Source of the DNA: Novimethylophilus kurashikiensis | GTDB lineage: Bacteria; Pseudomonadota; Gammaproteobacteria; Burkholderiales; Methylophilaceae | Direction of reading: 5' to 3' | Length of the DNA: 64,000 nt | NCBI RefSeq assembly: GCF_003112435.1 | Contig: NZ_BDOQ01000019.1 | Coordinates: forward strand, 1-64,000 | Shown: in pieces, positions 37,416-44,908 of the stretch | Layout: each line of letters opens with the position of its first letter | Numbering within the stretch: the stretch's first letter is position 1 | Made by a program: the position numbers and the translations under genes | The notes under the pieces: model-generated | Seen by the model: the letters and a program-made list of their open reading frames with translations, nothing else | Told to the model about the DNA's origin: nothing | Database searches by the model: none

Positions 37416-40022
37416 CTAGAACTGGATGGTGATCACGGCGCTCACCTGCCTGTCGTTGATGAAGCTGTCCTTGGGGCGGGTTTCGACCCCGTAGTAGGAT
37501 TGCCGCACGGTGCGCAGGAGATTCATGCCTTCCAGCGTTAGCGTGATTTGTTTCGACATACGATAAGACGCGGAGGCGTCCAGCCAACCATAGCTCTTCA
37601 TGTAAATGGGCGTTGGTCCGATACCGGCCAGTGTAGTCACATCCATTAGGGATTTGTCCCGCCAGGAGTAGGCCACGCGGACCGAGAGAGGCCCTTTCTC
37701 GTACATGCCGATCAGGTTATAACTGTTTCGAGAAATATTCTGTAAGGGCATGTCCTTATCAAGCAGCTTGTTGTGCGTGCCGCTGTCGATATAGGTGTAG
37801 TTGAATTGCAAGCCCAACCCGCTTAGCCAACCGGGCAGAAAATCGTAGAACTGTTGATAGCCGAGCTCTGCGCCGGCGATGTCGGCTACATTGGTGTTAT
37901 AAGGACGCGTGACCTGATAAAGATGGTTGTTCCATATTTCGGGACGAGACGTGGTCGCCAGGAAACCGTCGACGCGCTTAGTAAAACCGGTGAGGTAGAC
38001 CGAGGTGCTGGGATTGAAATACTTTTCCAGGGCGATGTCGAAACTGTTCGACCGGATAGGACGCAGGAAGGGGTTGCCCGCGCTGCCTGTACTCGAGCTG
38101 TTGTCCAACGACAACGAAGGCGATAGCTGATTAAAATCTGGCCGGGTGAGCGATTTTGAAGCAGCGGTCCTCAGGTAGAGGCCTGATCCTAGATCGTAAC
38201 GCAGATTGAAGCTGGGCAATGTGTCGGTATAAGCGCTGGACGTGTCCAATGGGGAATAGATGCCGGCGCTCTGAGTGCTGAAACCTTGTGTCTCTTCATC
38301 GGTGTGAACGATGCGGACCCCGGCATTGCCATCTAGGCGGGATATTTTGAACGTACCCATCAGATAGCCGGAACTTGTTTTTTCCGTCATCGTCCAGGTG
38401 CCCAATGGGTTGCTGGTGGGAAGGTTGGGATGAAGACCTAACGCGTTCAACAAACCGTTAGTGTCGCGGCTGATATTGCCCGTGAGGTAGTTTCCGACTC
38501 CATCAGAACCTGGGAAAAAATTACCGTAAGGATTCGGGGCAGTAGAGCCTGCTGTGGCCGGAGCTGTGTAGACAATAGGTGTGATAATCAGCCCAGGCGC
38601 GTCGGTGGCGGAGCGTTCTGCATAGCGCAAGCCTGCGGAAAGTACATCCAGCCATCCTTTCGAGAACTGATACTCAGCGTCTAATTGGGCGGCTTTTAAA
38701 TCGCCGTCGAAGGGACGGGTTCGGTAGCTGAGTCCAGCAAAAGTATAGGTGGCAGGATTGAGTAGATCTGTTCCCGAGGCATTGAGGTCGGACGCCCTCG
38801 ATGTGGAAAGCGACTGCTGGAGATGCGCTGTCGTGCCGTTCAACACAGAGCCAAGGTAAAACAGGTGATTGAAGCTTTTGGTATAGCTGAGATCGGTCTT
38901 GAGCGTAAGGGCTTTTTCCGTCCAGCTGCCACCGACCGCTACCTGACTGGTGCGGTCTATGGTATCGCGGGCAAATCCCTGGGTTGAAATGGCAACGTTT
39001 GTCCAGTCGATGCTCTGGAGATCGTTGGTGCCCGGGAATGCTGTCGGTGTTCCGGAAAAAGTGGTCGGAGAGGTGTTGTCCTTGGTGTAGAACTGGTACG
39101 CCTGTTGCCGCGTACGGAACTCGGTGTAGTTCGCTTCTGCGTAAAGATCAAGCTTTTCAGTCGGCTGCCATTGCAGCACGATATTGGCGTTGTTGCGGCT
39201 TCGTGTACCCGTGCTTGTGGACTCGAGAATGGAAGTGGGGACATTGAAGGTGCCTGCCAGCGTGGATCTGGATGCGTATTTTCCCAACGATGCCTGGTCT
39301 TCCCGCCATGCGCGCTCCTGGTGGGCCAGGTTAACGAGCGCGCCGAACTCGCCTTCTCCCGGTGTGCCCCAGCGGTCGCTGGCGAGGATAGAAAACTGCT
39401 GTTTAGTTTTATCGATGAGATCGCCCTGGAGTGCGCGTCCGGAGATGACGACCTCGCGTCCTTCGAAATCAAACGGTCGATGGGTGCGTAGATCTACCAT
39501 GCCGCCGATACCGCCTTCGATATGTTCGGCCGATGAGGTTTTGTAGACGTTGATGGCCGAAATCATTTCCGACGGAAAATCGGAAAAATCGAGGTTACGC
39601 CCGCTGCCTGCGGTAAACACTTCGCGCCCGTTCAACAGGGTTTCGACCTGCGATAACCCGCGGATAGTGATCTGGGTTGTCTCCCCGCGGTCTCGGTTGA
39701 TCTGTATGCCGGGGATGCGCTGTAGCGCCTCGCCCACGCCGATATCAGGCAATTTATGAATTTCGTCGGCGACGACGGCATCGACGATGTCGAGGTTTTC
39801 CTGGCGGATTTGCTGGGATGTGATGTGACTCGCGCGCTGGCCGACGACGTCGACTGACGGAATGGTCAATGCAGCAGTCTCACTGGCCGAATTTTCAGCA
39901 CAATCGCTTCCGGTGCAGATGGCTGAATTATGTTCTTGTTGCGTCTGTGATCCTGGATTGGCGCCTTGCGCCAGACATGGCATCAAGGCGAGAAGTGCTC
40001 CTACCCACCATGAACAGTTCAT
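37416..40022 (-). CDS. TonB-dependent outer-membrane receptor
   Basis: 868 residues with a signal peptide (WWVGALLALMPCLAQGA). The plug domain shows VDAVVADEIHKLPDIGVGEALQRIPGI and ETTQITIRGL; the barrel ends in a terminal aromatic (VITIQF). The plug style (DIGVGEALQRIPG, GGIGGMVDLRTHRPFDFEG) matches receptors often used for carbohydrates or other large organic ligands rather than classical siderophores; the ligand is unknown. No N-terminal secretin/STN signalling domain is evident. First gene of the run that continues into the TPR-kinase after two bases. Confidence 0.9.
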   Translation of the reverse strand: MNCSWWVGALLALMPCLAQGANPGSQTQQEHNSAICTGSDCAENSASETAALTIPSVDVVGQRASHITSQQIRQENLDIVDAVVADEIHKLPDIGVGEALQRIPGIQINRDRGETTQITIRGLSQVETLLNGREVFTAGSGRNLDFSDFPSEMISAINVYKTSSAEHIEGGIGGMVDLRTHRPFDFEGREVVISGRALQGDLIDKTKQQFSILASDRWGTPGEGEFGALVNLAHQERAWREDQASLGKYASRSTLAGTFNVPTSILESTSTGTRSRNNANIVLQWQPTEKLDLYAEANYTEFRTRQQAYQFYTKDNTSPTTFSGTPTAFPGTNDLQSIDWTNVAISTQGFARDTIDRTSQVAVGGSWTEKALTLKTDLSYTKSFNHLFYLGSVLNGTTAHLQQSLSTSRASDLNASGTDLLNPATYTFAGLSYRTRPFDGDLKAAQLDAEYQFSKGWLDVLSAGLRYAERSATDAPGLIITPIVYTAPATAGSTAPNPYGNFFPGSDGVGNYLTGNISRDTNGLLNALGLHPNLPTSNPLGTWTMTEKTSSGYLMGTFKISRLDGNAGVRIVHTDEETQGFSTQSAGIYSPLDTSSAYTDTLPSFNLRYDLGSGLYLRTAASKSLTRPDFNQLSPSLSLDNSSSTGSAGNPFLRPIRSNSFDIALEKYFNPSTSVYLTGFTKRVDGFLATTSRPEIWNNHLYQVTRPYNTNVADIAGAELGYQQFYDFLPGWLSGLGLQFNYTYIDSGTHNKLLDKDMPLQNISRNSYNLIGMYEKGPLSVRVAYSWRDKSLMDVTTLAGIGPTPIYMKSYGWLDASASYRMSKQITLTLEGMNLLRTVRQSYYGVETRPKDSFINDRQVSAVITIQF

Positions 40023-40221
40023 GGCCCCTCCGGTTGTCTTGTTCCGCTGTGCATTGGATTTCTTTTTTTAAGTATCGACGCGGGATAAGGCATCAGTTTA
40101 TCCCCATATATCAATTAGTTTAAGAGGGAATTAACAAGGGGACTATTGGGAACGTTGTCTGCATGAGCTTGTGTGCGGAAGCGGACAGATGAGATTCAGC
40201 GACCGGCGTTTTATATGACGC

Positions 40222-41685
40222 ATGATGAGAGCGCTATTAAACATTCAGTCTACGGCAATGCGTGGGCGATGCAGAAAGCGGTCAGGTTCGGTATTCGGTT
40301 GGATGCTGAGCATCGGATTTTCTTGTGGGCTGTTTCTGATGTTGAGCTCCTGTGCCAGCGTTCCGGACGCGGATGAGGTTATCGAGCAGTCCAATCCGCC
40401 CAATAACGTACGCATCATGGGAACGCATGGTCCTTTGTCAGCAAAGCAGAGCGCAGCCGTCCTCGGCAAGCTGAGCAACGACGGCAAGGTCGTGAGTTCC
40501 TTGGAACGTCACCTCGCTATCGAGCAGGCCGTCGCTGAAAGCCCGCTGATTGCCGGAAACGGTACCCAGTTATTGCAGGATGGCCCGGCGACATTCAAGG
40601 CGATTTTTCAGGCTGCACGGGCTGCCAAGGACCACATCAACCTCGAATACTATATTTTTCAGGATGTGGCCTACGAGGGGACCAAGCTGAGTGAGCTGCT
40701 TACGCAGAAAATAAGGGAGGGTGTGCAGGTCAATTTGATCTACGACAGCATCGGTTCCATCGATACCCCCTCCGAATTCTTTACCCGTTTACGCCAAGCC
40801 GGGGCCAAGGTGGTGGAGTTCAACCCAGTCAATCCGCTAAAGGCGAACAGCCGCTATTCCATCAACGACCGCGATCATCGCAAGATATTCATCGTGGATG
40901 GACGTTTGGCGATCGTCGGCGGTATCAATCTCAGCGTGGATTACCAAAGCGCGCCCTTCGAGGGCAAGTCCAAGGAAAAGACCGAAGGCGGGGCTGTAAG
41001 TTGGCATGATACCGATCTACAACTGGAAGGACCGGTCGTCGCCCAATTGCAGAAACTGTTCGTCGATCACTGGGTGGAACAGGGTGGTCCTCAACTCGAT
41101 ACTCGTAATTTTTACCCGGACACGGGGCGCAAAGGCAACGAACTGGCGCGCGTGATTGGCAGTTCTCCGCATACTGCTGCCTCGCGATATTACGTTACCC
41201 TGATTTCCGCGATCCGCAACGCGGAAAAAAATGTCTCACTGACTGCCGCTTATTTCGTCCCGACGGATGAAGAAATGGAAGCCCTGACAAGCGCAGCCAA
41301 GCGAGGTGTGGATGTGCGTATCTTGCTGCCGCATTTGAGCGACGCCAAGAGTGCCTTGTTTATCCAGCGCTCCAACTACACCAATCTTCTCGAGGCTGGC
41401 GTCAAGATTTATGAATTACCCAATGTCATGCTGCATTCGAAAACGGCGGTGATCGACGGCGTATGGTCGGTCGTGGGGTCGTCCAATTTCGATCACCGCA
41501 GCGTGCTGTACAACGACGAGGTAGACGTTGTGATATTGGGCAGCGATACGGCCGATGCCTTGCAGAAAATGTTCGAAGAAGACCTCAAGCGTGCCGCCCA
41601 GATAAACCTTGCCGCCTGGAGCAAGCGCTCCCTGTGGGAGCGCTTGGGCGAAGTCGGAACGCGGATACTGCAAAAGCTGTTCTAG
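40222..41685 (+). CDS. Phospholipase D-family lipoprotein (cardiolipin synthase-like)
   Basis: 487 residues from ATG 40222; ATG 40258 is also possible. An N-terminal hydrophobic segment ends in the lipobox MLSSC (C44), so it is probably a lipoprotein at the periplasmic face. Two HKD motifs are intact: DHRKIFIVDGRLAIVGG and MLHSKTAVIDGVWSVVGSSN. The arrangement matches ClsB/ClsC-like enzymes that join or exchange phosphatidyl groups. Typical ClsC partners (YmdB-like) are not adjacent. Transcribed away from the TonB receptor. Confidence 0.88.
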   Translation: MMRALLNIQSTAMRGRCRKRSGSVFGWMLSIGFSCGLFLMLSSCASVPDADEVIEQSNPPNNVRIMGTHGPLSAKQSAAVLGKLSNDGKVVSSLERHLAIEQAVAESPLIAGNGTQLLQDGPATFKAIFQAARAAKDHINLEYYIFQDVAYEGTKLSELLTQKIREGVQVNLIYDSIGSIDTPSEFFTRLRQAGAKVVEFNPVNPLKANSRYSINDRDHRKIFIVDGRLAIVGGINLSVDYQSAPFEGKSKEKTEGGAVSWHDTDLQLEGPVVAQLQKLFVDHWVEQGGPQLDTRNFYPDTGRKGNELARVIGSSPHTAASRYYVTLISAIRNAEKNVSLTAAYFVPTDEEMEALTSAAKRGVDVRILLPHLSDAKSALFIQRSNYTNLLEAGVKIYELPNVMLHSKTAVIDGVWSVVGSSNFDHRSVLYNDEVDVVILGSDTADALQKMFEEDLKRAAQINLAAWSKRSLWERLGEVGTRILQKLF

Positions 41686-41693
41686 CACGTTCC

Positions 41694-42032
41694 TCAGGGC
41701 GAGGTCGGCTGGGAACTGCCGGAATTGCTTCCGGTTCCGCTCGTAGACGAGCCGGAGGTGGTCGAATCCGAAGGGCTGGAAGAGCTGTTGCTTGGCGGTG
41801 TACTGGTGTCGGGGCTGCCTGTCGAACTTGGCGGAGGCGTCGTCGAGGAGGATGCTCCGGGCGTTCCCGGCTCGCCCTGCGGCCCCGGTGTTCCCGGTTG
41901 ACCTTGCGGCCCCGGCGGGCCTGCCGGACCTGGTTCGGCAGGTGTAGGCGGAACATTGACGACGGTCGGCTTGTCGCACGCGCTCAAGCCCAGTGCAGCC
42001 AGCAGCGCGGTCAGGTAAATGGAATTCTTCAT
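41694..42032 (-). CDS. Collagen-like lipoprotein
   Basis: 112 residues. Signal peptide with lipobox GLSAC (C19). Residues about 31-60 form Gly-X-Y triplets (PGPAGPPGPQGQPGTPGPQG, continuing to GTPGAS), then a long Ser/Thr/Pro/Gly-rich tail of low complexity. The triplet run is short for a stable triple helix. It may be a surface or periplasmic spacer. Convergent with the phospholipase D gene, 8 bases between stops. The function is unknown. Confidence 0.8.
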   Translation of the reverse strand: MKNSIYLTALLAALGLSACDKPTVVNVPPTPAEPGPAGPPGPQGQPGTPGPQGEPGTPGASSSTTPPPSSTGSPDTSTPPSNSSSSPSDSTTSGSSTSGTGSNSGSSQPTSP

Positions 42033-42241
42033 CGTAGAGTCTCCTGCGGTAGAAAGACGAAATTGGGAAATTTCTCCAGCAGAACACTTAATCTAGCAAC
42101 GGTCCATCCTCATCTCGGTGCGTTATCGCCCATTGGGCCTAGGTCTTTTTGCACCTGTTCTTGCTCCGTGTTCGCTAGCGTACATACAACACGGATCAGC
42201 TTAATCTAGGCTGAAGTTACCCAAAATCAAAGGAGCTAGCC

Positions 42242-42388
42242 ATGTTGGAAACCATTGCCATCATACTCATCGTGTTGTGGATTCTAGGTTTGGTCACTTC
42301 CTACACCTTGGGCGGATTTATTCATATTTTGCTGGTGCTTGCGATTATCTCGCTGCTGATCCGGGTGATACGGGGACGAGGCGTGTAA
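42242..42388 (+). CDS. Small Lmo0937-type membrane protein
   Basis: 48 residues with a strong AAAGGAG before ATG 42242. The sequence is two hydrophobic helices (ETIAIILIVLWILGLVTSY and HILLVLAIISLLIRVI) ending in RGRGV. This matches the lmo0937 family of tiny membrane proteins (DUF5670), often induced by envelope or osmotic stress. A terminator follows directly. Confidence 0.82.
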   Translation: MLETIAIILIVLWILGLVTSYTLGGFIHILLVLAIISLLIRVIRGRGV

Positions 42389-42406
42389 GGAAGAGCGCGC
42401 GTTTAT

Positions 42407-42435
42407 ACGCCAATGGAGTTCCGTTGGCGTTTTTC
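42407..42435 (+). terminator. Rho-independent terminator after the small membrane protein
   Basis: ACGCCAA (42407-42413) pairs with TTGGCGT (42424-42430), loop TGGAGTTCCG, followed by T5. Ends the monocistronic small-protein transcript. Confidence 0.8.
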
Positions 42436-43037
42436 CTAATCCATCCTTCCCAGCTTTTCGCTTGAGCTCCTCCATCAACACCTAGAATTTTCTCTTTTCT
42501 ATTCCCTTTATATCTATCTTTAAAATTGGGCAAATGCCTACGATTTCAGATTTTTTGTATCGAAATTAAAAATTTTTACCGTGATAATTTAGGAGGATTC
42601 CTAGTCCAAGGAGAGCTCATTCCGCGTGGTTGGGGGTTGATTGGAATGATTGCCGTCAGGGAGGCCAAAAACTTTTGTATCGATGAGGCTCCCCGAAACA
42701 CGGCATTAAGTCCGCTATAAGAACAGAAAGGAATTTAACGATCTCTCCCTGGCACCACTTAAAATTTTTGACATAACTTACTGATTTATGGGTAACAGAA
42801 TGTAAACAGTGGTAAGGATTGCCCTACCAAGGTCAACCAATTTCCAATGGTGGCATCCAGGCGAATTCATTATGATTATCAACAAAAAACAAAGGGTTAA
42901 GAGTTTTGTGGCTTCTTTGTCGGTGCCTTTGCGACTTCCGATTTATTCCAACGTGAGCGCACCCAAGTCCAATCCTTTCTTAAAGTTGAATAACAAGAGC
43001 GCTACAGCGACGCTCGAACAGTGGATGTGTCAGAGCA
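42436..43037. other. AT-rich intergenic region, no supported gene
   Basis: About 600 bases clearly richer in A and T than the flanks. Two short frames (42526-42720 and the segment from ATG 42872 to 43066) lack a good ribosome-binding site and any recognisable motif. A TTGACA hexamer (42768-42773) could be part of a promoter for the response-regulator genes, but the matching -10 is poor. Probably an insertion, or a remnant at the edge of the decayed signalling block. Confidence 0.45.
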
Positions 43038-43583
43038 ATGAAGGGGATAGAGCCCACCAAGGTTAAGGTCCTGATCGCGGATGATCATGCGATCGTGCGG
43101 GAAGGGATGAAGCATCTGCTTGGATTTTCCGACAATATCGAGGTTGTCGGGGAGGCTGCCACCGGACTCGAAGCCCTAGACGCGGTAGCTCGCGGGGGCT
43201 TCGATCTGCTGTTGCTCGACCTGAATATGCCTGGGCTGGATGGCACCGAATTGATTGCCCGCATTCGGGCACGTAATCCGGCGCTGCCCATTCTCGTGGT
43301 CAGCATGCATAACGAATCTCAAACCGTCCGCCGCGCATTAAGGACAGGGGCTTCGGGCTATGTCGTCAAGGATTCCTCGCCCGAAACGTTGCTCACGGCC
43401 GTCGAGCAGGTCAGCAAAGGTCGTAATTTCATCGAGCCTTCTTTGGCCGAGCGCATGCTGTTCAACACGAGTTATTTCAACGCCGGACCGCTGCACGAAA
43501 CCCTTATACCAAGGAGCTTTCAGAGCAGCTCAACCAGTTGTCGGAGACGGTACTGCATTCAAAGACACCATCCATGTCGCTGA
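43038..43583 (+). pseudogene. NarL-type response regulator truncated before its HTH
   Basis: 181 codons. The receiver is complete (DD at 15-16, D61 in LLLDLNMPGLDG, VSMHNES, K in YVVKDSS). The linker reads LAERMLFNTSYF and then LHETL, where NarL relatives continue into LSDREFQVL and the LuxR-type helix-turn-helix. Here sequence similarity stops at about 43503 and the frame runs on into unrelated, basic, out-of-frame residues. The protein would be a receiver without DNA-binding output. It could still act as a stand-alone receiver, but the junction looks like a deletion. Confidence 0.8.
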
Positions 43584-44053
43584 GGCACTGGAGCGCGGCG
43601 ACCTCACCCAGGTCGTCACCCGTGATTACCAAGGGGCCTTCGACCAGGTCAAGCAAAGCCTCAACAATACCGTGGCCAAGCTTTCCCAGGTGATTAACGA
43701 AGTCAGCAGTACCGCGACCAACATAGCTTCCGCATCGGAAGAAGTCTCAGCGACGGCACAGAGCATGTCTCAGGCCACCAACGAACAGGCTGCATCTGTT
43801 GAAGAAACCTCGGCCTCAGTCGAGCAAATGTCGGCGAGCATCACGCAGAACACCGAAAACGCCAAGGTACGACACGATACGGGCGATTCGCAAGGAAGCC
43901 CGTTACGCCGGACTGCCCATCATCGCGCTGACTGCCAAGGCCATGCCGGGGGACCGTGAGAAGTGCATCGAAGTCGGGGCCAACGATTACTACTCCAAGC
44001 CTGTGGATGTGGATCACCTGCTGGTCGCCATGTCTGCCTTGTTCCGGGATTAA
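43504..44053 (+). pseudogene. Mosaic remnant: chemoreceptor fragment joined to a receiver fragment
   Basis: From about 43549 to 43866 one frame encodes a HAMP-like and methyl-accepting segment ([39 protein letters not shown], ending NTENAK). At about 43867 the similarity jumps to another frame that encodes the second half of a receiver domain ([19 protein letters not shown], then [13 protein letters not shown] and a KPVD motif), stopping at 44053. Neither piece is complete: the receptor lacks its sensor and tip, the receiver lacks its phosphorylatable aspartate. The pieces probably come from one HAMP-type hybrid kinase whose middle was deleted. Confidence 0.75.
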
Positions 44054-44071
44054 GGCGGGAGTCAGGCATCG

Positions 44072-44902
44072 ATGCCCTTGAAAGAAGCACGTGTCATGGA
44101 AATCGAATTCGATTTGTTCATGCAGGCGATTGCTTTGCGCCATGGCTACGATTTTCGGCATTACGCCAAGGCATCCATCAAACGTAGGGTACTGGCGCTG
44201 GCCCAGGCGGCCGGGTGTTCTACCGTCGCCGAACTGTTGCCGCGTATCTTGCACGAGGACGGGTTTCTCAAGTTTGCGTTGTCACATCTGTCCGTCCCGG
44301 TCACCGAGATGTTTCGCGACCCCCAAGTCATGAAGGCCCTGCGTGCCGAAGTATTGCCGCGATTGGCTAGTTTCCCCCGCATCAACATCTGGCTCGCAGG
44401 CTGTGCGACCGGGGAGGAAGCCGTGACGCTGGCGATCCTGCTCAAAGAAGAAGGTCTGCTTCACCGTGCGCAAATTTACGCCACCGACATCAACGATGTC
44501 GCTCTCGACAAGGCCGAATCCGGCATGTATTCGGAGGAAGTCGTTGAGCATGGGATCAGAAACTACATGTTGTCTGGCGGTACGGGGACGTTCAAGAGCA
44601 ATTTCGAACGTAGCGGGACGGGATATCGGGTAAAGCCCGATATTCGCGAAAAGATCGCCTACGCCCACCACGATCTGGTGGGCGATGGCGTGTTTTGCGA
44701 GGTTTGCCTCGTGGTTTGCCGCAACGTACTGATTTATTTCGACCATGAATTGCAGAAGCGCGTCGTAACGCGCTTTATCGACAGCCTGGCGCGGGGCGGC
44801 CTGCTTTGCCTCGGTACACGCGAATCGTTGCAATCCGCCGGCGCTGCGGATTATTTCAAGGCCATCGATGCTGATTGCCGAATTTTCAAGAAAATGAATT
44901 GA
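44072..44902 (+). CDS. CheR-family methyltransferase
   Basis: 276 residues from ATG 44072 (ATG 44096 is also possible). An N-terminal helical CheR_N domain contains the HYAKASIKRRVL segment. The SAM-binding domain has IWLAGCATGEEAVTLAI, IYATDINDVALDKAESG and VVCRNVLIYFDHELQKRV. CheR enzymes methylate glutamates on chemoreceptors. No intact chemoreceptor, cheB, cheA or cheW is present nearby; only the receptor remnant upstream remains. It probably belonged to an alternative sensory pathway of hybrid kinase-CheR-c-di-GMP type. Confidence 0.9.
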   Translation: MPLKEARVMEIEFDLFMQAIALRHGYDFRHYAKASIKRRVLALAQAAGCSTVAELLPRILHEDGFLKFALSHLSVPVTEMFRDPQVMKALRAEVLPRLASFPRINIWLAGCATGEEAVTLAILLKEEGLLHRAQIYATDINDVALDKAESGMYSEEVVEHGIRNYMLSGGTGTFKSNFERSGTGYRVKPDIREKIAYAHHDLVGDGVFCEVCLVVCRNVLIYFDHELQKRVVTRFIDSLARGGLLCLGTRESLQSAGAADYFKAIDADCRIFKKMN

Positions 44903-44908
44903 GCCAGC

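Noticed and set aside
42526-42720. 64-codon frame in the AT-rich block
   Set aside because: No start signal or motif.
42872-43066. Small basic open frame before the truncated response regulator
   Set aside because: Weak ribosome-binding site, overlaps the regulator start and no recognisable feature; left as non-coding.
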